A stretch of DNA of 5,378 nt from Flavobacteriales bacterium UBA2619 (GTDB taxonomy: Bacteria > Bacteroidota > Bacteroidia > Flavobacteriales_D > Sanyastnellaceae): positions 14,721 through 20,098 of the forward strand of contig DDJR01000100.1 of the NCBI GenBank assembly GCA_002339135.1, written 5' to 3'. Shown piece by piece: positions 1 to 5,378 of this stretch. The translations under genes and the position numbers were made by a program. Within the stretch, counting starts at the first letter, position 1; the number at the start of each line of letters is the position of its first letter. The notes below the pieces were generated by a model. That model did no database searches and was not told where the DNA came from. It was given only the letters and a program-made list of their open reading frames with translations.

Positions 1-1582
1 TTGATGTGTTTAAGATTTCAACTTCAAGTGGCAAACAGATCGAATTCTGAAGAAATGTGATCTCAGGGATAGGATTGCTGTACACTTCAAAATCTTTAAA
101 AGCTTGAGCGCTACAACCATATTGATCAGTAGCATTTAACCCAATGGTAAAAACGCCTGTGCCTGCAGCAAATAAATTCGGAATATCAGCTAAAGATCCA
201 GTACAGTCTGACGTTCCTGAAGGGAATACAGTCCATGCGTATGGCTCTATTGCTCCCGAACAGTCTAACCCAGTAATATTCGATGAAGTGTTGTTCGTTA
301 TCATTTCTGCATCGTTGCCAATGTCAAAACAAGCACCTTCTGAGTTTAAATCAAAATTTGCCAGTGGTTTTGGATGAACAACAATTGTCTCTGAATTGTT
401 GGAGAAGCAATTGGGGTTTGAAGCTGAAATAGCAGTGAAGCTTACATCAAATAAACAATTTCCTGAATTGTAGTCCACGCAATCATATACAATTTGAGAG
501 GCAAGGTTTTCCGAATCATTTTCGCCATTTCCGAAGTCCCAAGCAGTAACGGCAGCAAAATTCACATCAGCTTGCAAGTTTACGGTCAGAGGTGCGCATC
601 CTTCATTGATCGATACTGTGATTGAAGTAACAGGAATGGGGGTCGTTGTCACTGAGATTGCTGCACTACTTGTGCAAGAATTGTCAGTATTAACAGTTAG
701 TTCAACAACAGCTGTGCCTTCAGTATATGTTGGACAGTGGTTGAAGTCATTTCCAGTTGTATAATCTGCACCATCTAAGGTCCAGTTTAAGTCCACCGGA
801 TTCATCGGAATGTCAATCCCATTTACTTGAAGATCGATGCACTCTCCTTCACAGATTTCATTTAAGCCTTCAATGGTAAACGTTGGATTCTCGAATACTT
901 CAAAATTCACCACCTGGTTAATTGAAGCGGTGTAAAATTCGCTTGTTGCGATGAGTTCAATTTCATGAGACCCAGCAGCGAGAGAGTTTGCCGTGAATGT
1001 TTCTACAATGTCTGTGCTGCCAATGGATAGACAAATGGAAGTTGGAACATATGATTCGTTAGAGACACTCTCTCCATCAATGCGTATTTCCACATCGATG
1101 CTTTGGTTGTTGTTGGATGATACGCCCCACTCAATGTCGACATTGTCTCCTTCGCAAATGGAAAGCGAGGAAGCATTTGTAATGTTTATTTCCGGCATTC
1201 TAGAAACAAATATGGTGGTGGGACTCGCTCCAATGGACGTTGCACATTCGATGACATTTAATTGTATGTCATAGCATCCAGCATTGATGAACGCGATAGA
1301 AACATTTGTAGAATTGGCATTTGAACCTCCTACAAAACCCCAGTCAATACCTTCTAAACCATTGTTTACAGACCAGGTGTAAGTTTCATCTGTTGTGCAA
1401 CTTGGATCCAAATCAGATGTTGTGTTGGTGCAATTGACAACAAACCCATTTTCCACCTGTCCTTGTGTGGAATCTGTTGTAAACGAGGGTAAAATGGCAC
1501 TTCCATTAGCATCTAAATCATCGCCCCCAAAAGAGCTCATGGTTATTAATATTAGTGTTATTGCTAATAGATACAATCTCAT
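1..1582 (-). CDS. Secreted multi-domain PKD/Ig-like protein, 3' end outside the window (partial)
   Basis: Reading the minus strand from the ATG at 1582-1580 gives 527 codons with no stop up to the window edge, so only the N-terminal part is visible. Residues 1-19 (MRLYLLAITLILITMSSFG) form a short basic n-region plus hydrophobic core, as in a Sec signal peptide. The rest is low in Lys/Arg, rich in Asn, Thr, Ser and Cys, and falls into about six beta-sandwich-like units of 85-105 residues (roughly 30-128, 129-231, 232-315, 316-405, 406-505, 506 onward). The unit at 316-405 has the classic PKD signature: GCAPLTVNLQA followed by WDFGNG at 348-353. Other units repeat an 'ICEGE/ICEGD' cysteine motif (143-146, 243-247). 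An in-frame stop lies upstream with no other ATG between, which supports this start. In Bacteroidota such proteins usually end in a gliding-motility/CHU_C or T9SS sorting domain. That, and a role as a surface adhesin or matrix protein, is inference. No enzymatic domain is visible. Confidence 0.9.
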   Translation of the reverse strand, partial: MRLYLLAITLILITMSSFGGDDLDANGSAILPSFTTDSTQGQVENGFVVNCTNTTSDLDPSCTTDETYTWSVNNGLEGIDWGFVGGSNANSTNVSIAFINAGCYDIQLNVIECATSIGASPTTIFVSRMPEINITNASSLSICEGDNVDIEWGVSSNNNQSIDVEIRIDGESVSNESYVPTSICLSIGSTDIVETFTANSLAAGSHEIELIATSEFYTASINQVVNFEVFENPTFTIEGLNEICEGECIDLQVNGIDIPMNPVDLNWTLDGADYTTGNDFNHCPTYTEGTAVVELTVNTDNSCTSSAAISVTTTPIPVTSITVSINEGCAPLTVNLQADVNFAAVTAWDFGNGENDSENLASQIVYDCVDYNSGNCLFDVSFTAISASNPNCFSNNSETIVVHPKPLANFDLNSEGACFDIGNDAEMITNNTSSNITGLDCSGAIEPYAWTVFPSGTSDCTGSLADIPNLFAAGTGVFTIGLNATDQYGCSAQAFKDFEVYSNPIPEITFLQNSICLPLEVEILNTS

Positions 1583-1604
1583 AACGTAAGATTTAATTGT
1601 TAAT

Positions 1605-1636
1605 GCGGGTTTCAAACCGCAAAATACGGTTTTGCA
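1605..1636. repeat. Nested inverted repeats in the divergent intergenic region
   Basis: Three related arms lie close together: GCGGGTTT (1605-1612), AAACCGC (1614-1620) and CGGTTT (1627-1632). The middle arm can pair either with the left arm (7 bp with one bulged G and almost no loop, so more likely a double-stranded site than a hairpin) or with the right arm (AAACCG/CGGTTT, 6 bp, 7-nt loop). The repeats lie 23-50 bp upstream of the minus-strand PKD gene start, inside its probable leader or promoter. They could be an operator for a dimeric regulator, an alternative-pairing leader structure, or chance. No regulator can be named. Confidence 0.4.
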
Positions 1637-1654
1637 ACTTACTTAAGGTCTTTA

Positions 1655-1684
1655 TAAACATATTAATTAAATATGAAAAGTTAA
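1655..1684 (-). promoter_or_regulatory. Weak candidate promoter for the PKD-protein gene
   Basis: On the minus strand TATGTTTA (1662-1655) matches the Bacteroidota -7 consensus TAnnTTTG at all but the last base. A TTA (1684-1682) sits 19 bp upstream, where the -33 TTG would be expected. It lies about 70 bp before the ATG. A second imperfect candidate, TATTTTG (one base short in the spacer), overlaps the inverted repeats nearer the gene. Neither is strong in this AT-rich stretch. Confidence 0.22.
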
Positions 1685-1710
1685 AAAGGCAGTTAAGATT
1701 TATATCTTTG
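1681..1710 (+). promoter_or_regulatory. Candidate Bacteroidota-type promoter for the S8 protease gene
   Basis: TATCTTTG at 1703-1710 is a full match to the -7 element TAnnTTTG used by the primary sigma factor of Bacteroidota. A partial -33 element, TTA (consensus TTG), lies 19 bp upstream at 1681-1683. Initiation a few bases downstream would leave a 5' leader of about 30 nt before the ATG at 1749. The leader has no purine-rich Shine-Dalgarno sequence, which is normal in this phylum. The site is predicted only from the motif and its position. Confidence 0.5.
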
Positions 1711-1748
1711 TTACACCTGTTTTTAGTTTAAACCTATTTCTTGAATCT

Positions 1749-4082
1749 ATGAAAAATTACCTCATTGGTTTTTTGCTTGCGCTTGTTTTCGCTTTTTCAA
1801 CTTTTTTTACTGCGAAAGCCCAAATCCCAGCATACGGTTTGCCAGGTGAAATCGTTCCAGGTGAATTGATTGTCATGTTTCACAGCGACATCGATGAATC
1901 ATTTGCATCTGAATTTGAACGTGAAAACTTAATTGTAGAAGGATACTATTGCAACCTTAAAATGGAGAAAATCCTTTCTCCTCTTTCACATATATACCTC
2001 TATACTTACAACGCAAATCACCCTGAAAAGTCACTCATCATCAATCGTATTGCTGCCCAATCGAAAGTTGAGGCAGTACAATTTAATCACTATGTGGAGG
2101 ACAGAGAAACCATTCCCAACGATCCCAATTTATCGAGTCAGTGGCATCATATCCAAAATGGTGATCACGATATTGACAGTGAAATAGCTTGGGATACAAC
2201 CACAGGAGGGTATACATCTGCTGGAGATCGCATTGTTGTGTGTGTCCTTGAAGGTGGAGGTTCTAACTATTCCCACCAAGATTTAATTGAAAATCATTGG
2301 ACGAATGAAAATGAAATTGCGGGCAATGGAATCGACGATGATGAGAATGGGTACATAGACGATGTAGATGGTTGGAACACGACCATGGGCAATGATGGTG
2401 TTGCTACTGGAGGCCATGGAACGTCTGTAAGTGGAATGATTGGAGCTACAGGAGACAATGGAGTAGGCGGAGTAGGAGTGAATTGGGATGTGGGTATTAT
2501 GCAAATTCAAATGGGTGGGCTCTCGGAGTCTAATGTAATCCAAGCATATAGCTACCCTCACAAAATGCGCGACATGTACAATTCCACTGCAGGTGTTCAA
2601 GGTGCCTTCGTGGTAGCCACAAATGCTTCTTGGGGAATTGATTTGGCCAATCCTGCGAACTTCCCTGTATGGTGTGCTTACTACGACGACTTAGGTGCCG
2701 TAGGAATTCTTAACTGTGGAGCTACTGCGAATGCAGCTTACAACATCGACACTCAAGGCGACATGCCTACCGGATGTAGTTCAGACTATATGGTGTCTGT
2801 CACTGCCACGAATAACAACGATGTAAGAACATTCTCAGGGTTTGGACAAACAACAATCGACATAGGAGCTCCTGGAGAAAATGTTTACTTGCCATCAGGG
2901 TCTGGATCTTCATACTCGAGTACTTCAGGAACATCTTTTGCCAGTCCATGCGTAGCTGGAGCGATTGCATTGTTGTACAGTGCGCCTTGCTCATCCATTG
3001 CTTCAAGTGCTTTGGTGGATCCGCAAGGCACAGCCGATCTTGTGAGAGGATTCCTCTTTGATGGGGTCGATCAAGTTTCGAATCTTTTGACTGAGACCGT
3101 TACGGGTGGTCGGCTTAACGTTGCCAATTCTATCGACTTGCTGGTTCTCGATTGTGATCCTACCCTGGGTTGTACTGACTCCATTTCGTGCAACTACAGC
3201 GAGCTTGCGATTACAGATATCGGAAACTGCTTGTACTTTGACGGGTGCTTGGTTTGCGGAGGTGACAACTCGTCTTGTTCAGGTTGTATGGATGATACTG
3301 CAAACAACTATGATTTCGAAGCAACATTGGAAGACAATTCTTGTTGCTACATCACTCTTTCCTACACACTTGATGATTTAAATGTTGTTTGTTTTGATGA
3401 CGATGCACTTATTCAAATCGTTGCGGAAGGCGCTTTAGGTACTGCAGATTCTGTCTGGTTTGCCTTGGGGGATTCACCGTTTTTCCAAAATTATTCTGGT
3501 GAGTTCACACAGTCTGTAGGGAGTTACAACGTTGTGGCTACCGATCTAGGCGGTTGCATGTCTTCGATTGATGTTGTCGTGGGGGGTCCTGAAGCAGTGG
3601 ACATCACTTTGTCTGCAACGGGCGATTTAGGCGGGTCTTCAGGAGTTGGAACAGCTTCAGCAACAGGTGGTTCAGGAGAATATACATTTGAGTGGATTGA
3701 TTCTTCTTCAGGTGAGATATCGGACCCCAATGCTCTTGAGGATGGTGTTTACAACGTTACAGTCACGGATTCCAATGGATGCACTGACGATGGCAATGTG
3801 TTTGTGGATGACACTTATGGATTGAATGATTTAGATCCTCTTCCCTTCACTTTGGGTCCCAACCCTACTTCTCGATTCGTTAATATTTACTCAAACTCAG
3901 TATTGCGTTTAGCGTCTGTAGAGGTTCATGACAGTATGGGGCGCTTGGTATTCTTTACTGGTGTTGACGCAGGTAATTACGGTATTGTACTTGATTTGGG
4001 TGATCTTCAAAATGGAATTTACTCTGTCTCAATTCGTGGTGATGGCGGAACTTCAGTACGCCAAATCGCTATTCAGAACTAG
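1749..4082 (+). CDS. Secreted subtilisin-family (S8) peptidase with T9SS C-terminal sorting domain and a Glu at the catalytic Asp position
   Basis: The product is a 777-residue exported serine protease, probably surface-bound or released. Residues 1-24 are a Sec signal peptide ending AKA. Residues 34-118 resemble an S8 propeptide (starting EIVPGELIVMF). The catalytic domain spans about 125-465. His223 is in GGHGTSVSGM and Ser396 in SGTSFASP. Asn328 (GATAN) is the likely oxyanion-hole residue, although its context departs from the usual AAGN. The first triad position, normally Asp in a V-x-D-T/S-G motif, reads VCVLEGGGSNYSHQDL, so Glu168 replaces Asp. A D-rich loop at 196-207 fits an EF-hand-type calcium loop. 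Residues 466-533 are a nine-cysteine linker with GCTD/CNY-like units and CLVCGGDNSSC. SprB-like modules occupy about 534-612 and 617-686. Residues 691-777 are the T9SS sorting domain, with PNPTS near 704-708 and a GIYSVSI strand. The first in-frame ATG after an upstream stop is used. Substrate is unknown, and reduced activity from Glu168 is possible. Confidence 0.93.
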   Translation: MKNYLIGFLLALVFAFSTFFTAKAQIPAYGLPGEIVPGELIVMFHSDIDESFASEFERENLIVEGYYCNLKMEKILSPLSHIYLYTYNANHPEKSLIINRIAAQSKVEAVQFNHYVEDRETIPNDPNLSSQWHHIQNGDHDIDSEIAWDTTTGGYTSAGDRIVVCVLEGGGSNYSHQDLIENHWTNENEIAGNGIDDDENGYIDDVDGWNTTMGNDGVATGGHGTSVSGMIGATGDNGVGGVGVNWDVGIMQIQMGGLSESNVIQAYSYPHKMRDMYNSTAGVQGAFVVATNASWGIDLANPANFPVWCAYYDDLGAVGILNCGATANAAYNIDTQGDMPTGCSSDYMVSVTATNNNDVRTFSGFGQTTIDIGAPGENVYLPSGSGSSYSSTSGTSFASPCVAGAIALLYSAPCSSIASSALVDPQGTADLVRGFLFDGVDQVSNLLTETVTGGRLNVANSIDLLVLDCDPTLGCTDSISCNYSELAITDIGNCLYFDGCLVCGGDNSSCSGCMDDTANNYDFEATLEDNSCCYITLSYTLDDLNVVCFDDDALIQIVAEGALGTADSVWFALGDSPFFQNYSGEFTQSVGSYNVVATDLGGCMSSIDVVVGGPEAVDITLSATGDLGGSSGVGTASATGGSGEYTFEWIDSSSGEISDPNALEDGVYNVTVTDSNGCTDDGNVFVDDTYGLNDLDPLPFTLGPNPTSRFVNIYSNSVLRLASVEVHDSMGRLVFFTGVDAGNYGIVLDLGDLQNGIYSVSIRGDGGTSVRQIAIQN

Positions 4083-4104
4083 GTTGTTGGAAAAACAGAT
4101 GGTA

Positions 4105-4133
4105 AGCTCGGGCCTCGCGGTCCGGGCTTTTTT
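4105..4133 (+). terminator. Intrinsic terminator of the S8 protease gene
   Basis: A 10-bp stem (4105-4114 with 4119-4128, two G-T wobbles) closes a TCGC tetraloop and runs directly into a TTTTTT tract (4128-4133). It starts 22 bp after the protease stop codon. On the minus strand the hairpin is followed by TTACC and not by a T-tract, so it is a good terminator only for the plus-strand gene. It also shields the convergent trhO, whose stop codon begins 5 bp beyond the T-tract. Confidence 0.92.
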
Positions 4134-4138
4134 GTTTT

Positions 4139-5188
4139 CTATTTTAATCCTTGTGACAGATCTCTTTTCTGGTGGTTGTGATATCGCGAATCGTTTTTTT
4201 CTCCTTTTCTCCTAGATATCTGTTCCTCTTCTGGAAGGAGGGAATACTCTATACAAACTTTAGAACAGCAGCCAGAGTGTTCAGTAGAACACTTTTCGCA
4301 TTGGATAAATAGGAGATTGCAAGTCTTATTTTGGCAGTTAACATGGTCATCGCTGAGTTCACCACACTGGTGACAATTTGAAATTACCTCATCGGAGATC
4401 CGTTCTCCCAATCGCTCATCAAAAACAAAATTCTTGCCGATAAACTTGTTGTCCAACTCCTCATCCTGTTCAATTTGCCTGGCATAATCTATAATCCCTC
4501 CGTAAAGCTGATTGACGTCATTAAATCCATGATGTTTCAGATATGCAGATGCTTTTTCGCAGCGTATACCACCCGTGCAGTATAGCAGTATTTGATCATC
4601 TTTCTTGTCTTTCAAATCAATAAGTACCTCGGGAAGTTCTTCTTTGAAGGTTTCTGATTGAGGACAAATGGCACCTTCGAAATGTCCAATCTCACTCTCA
4701 TAATGGTTGCGCATATCCACAATTGTAGCGCCCTTTTCCATGGCTTCATTCCACTGTTCTGCATTGAGATGATTGCCCACATTTGAAATATCATATTCAC
4801 CAAAAGCCAAACCATCTGCCACAATCTGTTCTTTGACTTTGACGATCAATTTAAAAAATGATTTCCCATCGTCCTCAACAGCATTTTTTTGGTGCATCAA
4901 GTCAAATTCTTTGTGAGAATGGAGAGTGTCGATAAAGTTGGACCATTCAGATTCAGGAACTGAAATCTGCGCATTGACACCCTCTTTCGCTAAATAAACT
5001 CTCCCAAAGACTCCCATGTTTGACCATTCACTGTAAAGCAAGTCCCTCATAGAAATGGGGTCAGATATTTCTACATACCTATAAAAAGATGTCGTCCTGC
5101 GCTCAAAGTCTTCGGCTTGAAGTGCAGCAATGGCTTCATCTCTTCCAAGTTGATTCCTTAATTTTTTTTTACCAGCGTTAGGGTCCAT
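4139..5188 (-). CDS. trhO: Oxygen-dependent tRNA uridine(34) 5-hydroxylase, rhodanese family
   Basis: The 349-residue cytoplasmic protein matches the TrhO (YceA, UPF0176) family along its whole length, close to the roughly 350 residues of the E. coli protein. The family uses O2 to make 5-hydroxyuridine at wobble position 34 of tRNAs, the first step towards cmo5U or mo5U. The N-terminal domain (about 34-125) carries SFYRYVEISDP, FGRVYLAKEGVNAQISVP and DDGKSFFKLIVKVK. The rhodanese domain (about 135-240) has VDMRNHYESEIGHFEGA and the active-site loop LLYCTGGIRCEKASAYL, with Cys204 as the expected catalytic cysteine and Cys210 also conserved. FIGKNFVFDERLGERISDE (249-267) leads into a nine-cysteine tail (272-312, starting CHQCG, with CEKC and GCCSKVC), probably structural or metal-binding. 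An in-frame TGA directly precedes the ATG, so the start cannot be moved upstream. The gene converges on the protease and is not functionally linked to it. It has a 9-A run at codons 7-9. Confidence 0.97.
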   Translation of the reverse strand: MDPNAGKKKLRNQLGRDEAIAALQAEDFERRTTSFYRYVEISDPISMRDLLYSEWSNMGVFGRVYLAKEGVNAQISVPESEWSNFIDTLHSHKEFDLMHQKNAVEDDGKSFFKLIVKVKEQIVADGLAFGEYDISNVGNHLNAEQWNEAMEKGATIVDMRNHYESEIGHFEGAICPQSETFKEELPEVLIDLKDKKDDQILLYCTGGIRCEKASAYLKHHGFNDVNQLYGGIIDYARQIEQDEELDNKFIGKNFVFDERLGERISDEVISNCHQCGELSDDHVNCQNKTCNLLFIQCEKCSTEHSGCCSKVCIEYSLLPEEEQISRRKGEKNDSRYHNHQKRDLSQGLK

Positions 5189-5192
5189 TCAT

Positions 5193-5312
5193 TCAAAATT
5201 TTGACAAATTTACTTTCGATACATCTAGTTTAGAGATTCGAAAAGAACTTTTTATTTTTATGGAATTTAGTTGGGTGATTTTAGAGTCAGGCTCAGAAGC
5301 TTCTGGTTTCAT
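5193..5312 (-). other. Weak small ORF upstream of trhO, 39 codons
   Basis: From ATG at 5312-5310 the minus strand is open for 39 codons, starting MKPEASEPDSKITQ and ending VNLSKF. Its stop lies 4 nt before the trhO start. The product would be hydrophilic and Ser/Lys-rich, with no recognisable motif or membrane segment. It could be a translated leader ORF or simply a gap without stops. No homology is recognised, and the candidate trhO -7 element lies inside it. Confidence 0.12.
5205..5212 (-). promoter_or_regulatory. Candidate -7 element for trhO
   Basis: The minus strand reads TAAATTTG (5212-5205), a full TAnnTTTG match 16 bp before the trhO ATG. Transcription starting just downstream would give a leader of only about 10 nt. 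No TTG is seen at the expected -33 distance, and the region is very AT-rich, so a chance match is quite possible. Confidence 0.3.
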
Positions 5313-5378
5313 AGATTCTTGAAGTCTGCAGCTGTCTATGTTGTTGTTGAATAGGGTCGGTTATAGTGAGTGAATCAT
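5293..5378 (-). CDS. Possible C-terminal end of another minus-strand gene entering from the right edge (partial)
   Basis: One minus-strand frame is open from the right edge (first full codon 5376-5374) to a TGA at 5295-5293, giving 27 residues that begin DSLTITDPIQQQ and end YETRSF. The other two minus frames stop soon after the edge or in mid-region, and the plus frames hold only very short ORFs. This could be the tail of an upstream gene about 100 bp before trhO, or non-coding sequence. It is too short to identify a family. Apart from this tail, the small ORF and the candidate -7 site, nothing else is seen in 5189-5378. Confidence 0.2.
   Translation of the reverse strand, partial: DSLTITDPIQQQHRQLQTSRIYETRSF

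Noticed and set aside
144..377. Plus-strand 77-codon ORF
   Set aside because: It lies wholly antisense to the continuous minus-strand PKD-protein frame. Its product has no signal, motif or domain, so it is a shadow ORF.
993..1589. Two plus-strand ORFs (993-1274 and 1395-1589)
   Set aside because: Both are antisense to the N-terminal part of the PKD-protein gene, and their Met/Ser-rich products reflect its codons read backwards. The second even covers the real start codon and signal peptide.
2283..3006. Minus-strand ORFs (2283-2600 and 2800-3006) inside the protease gene
   Set aside because: They are antisense to the catalytic domain, which carries clear His and Ser motifs in the plus frame. 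No domain is recognisable in either product.
3106..3730. Plus-strand out-of-frame ORF 3106-3381 and minus-strand ORF 3524-3730
   Set aside because: Both overlap the cysteine-rich and SprB-like part of the protease, whose own frame is intact. The Pro/Glu/Ser-rich minus product is the complement of Gly/Ser-rich codons.
4105..4133. Reading the hairpin as a bidirectional terminator also serving trhO
   Set aside because: On the minus strand the stem is followed by TTACC and not by a T-tract, so it lacks the key element for efficient intrinsic termination of trhO.
3928..4215. Plus-strand 95-codon ORF spanning the protease end, the terminator and the trhO end
   Set aside because: It reads through a strong terminator hairpin and overlaps the ends of two well-supported genes in other frames. 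Its hydrophobic tail comes from the T-rich sequence there.
4612..4824. Minus-strand 70-codon ORF inside trhO
   Set aside because: It is on the same strand but out of frame within the conserved rhodanese region of trhO, so it is a shadow of that gene.
1..5378. CRISPR array, insertion sequence, tRNA/rRNA or integration site
   Set aside because: No spaced direct repeats, transposase motifs, terminal inverted repeats or tRNA-like cloverleaf were seen by eye on either strand. The window is almost filled by three large genes.

Overview
The window looks like chromosomal DNA from a (probably marine or aquatic) member of the Bacteroidota, most likely Flavobacteriales. Four observations support this. 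The composition is moderately AT-rich. No gene start has a convincing Shine-Dalgarno sequence. Matches to the Bacteroidota -7 element TAnnTTTG lie upstream of two genes. The large secreted protein ends in a Por/type IX secretion (T9SS) sorting domain, preceded by SprB-like and GCTD/CNY-type cysteine modules that are common in this group. The lineage is inferred from these features and not from any database search.

Layout. Positions 1-1582, minus strand: the N-terminal 527 codons of a secreted, cysteine-rich, multi-domain PKD/Ig-like protein whose 3' end lies beyond the left edge. Positions 1583-1748: a 166-bp divergent intergenic region with nested inverted repeats and candidate promoters for both directions. 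Positions 1749-4082, plus strand: a complete 777-residue secreted subtilisin-family (S8) protease with signal peptide, propeptide, catalytic domain, cysteine-rich linker, SprB-like modules and T9SS sorting domain. Its catalytic-Asp position holds Glu. Positions 4105-4133: a strong intrinsic terminator closing that gene. Positions 4139-5188, minus strand: a complete trhO (tRNA U34 5-hydroxylase), convergent with the protease. Positions 5189-5378: about 190 bp upstream of trhO with a candidate -7 element, a weak 39-codon small ORF and possibly the last codons of another minus-strand gene.

How the genes fit together. The divergent pair encodes two large exported proteins. Both probably go through Sec and, for the protease clearly, then T9SS to the cell surface or medium. 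Shared regulation through the 166-bp spacer is possible but unproven. trhO is a housekeeping tRNA-modification gene with no evident functional link to the secreted pair. I see no mobile element, CRISPR array, tRNA or rRNA. I do not see a clearly new multi-gene system. The most unusual points are the Asp-to-Glu replacement in the protease active site and the EF-hand-like loop inserted between its active-site segments.
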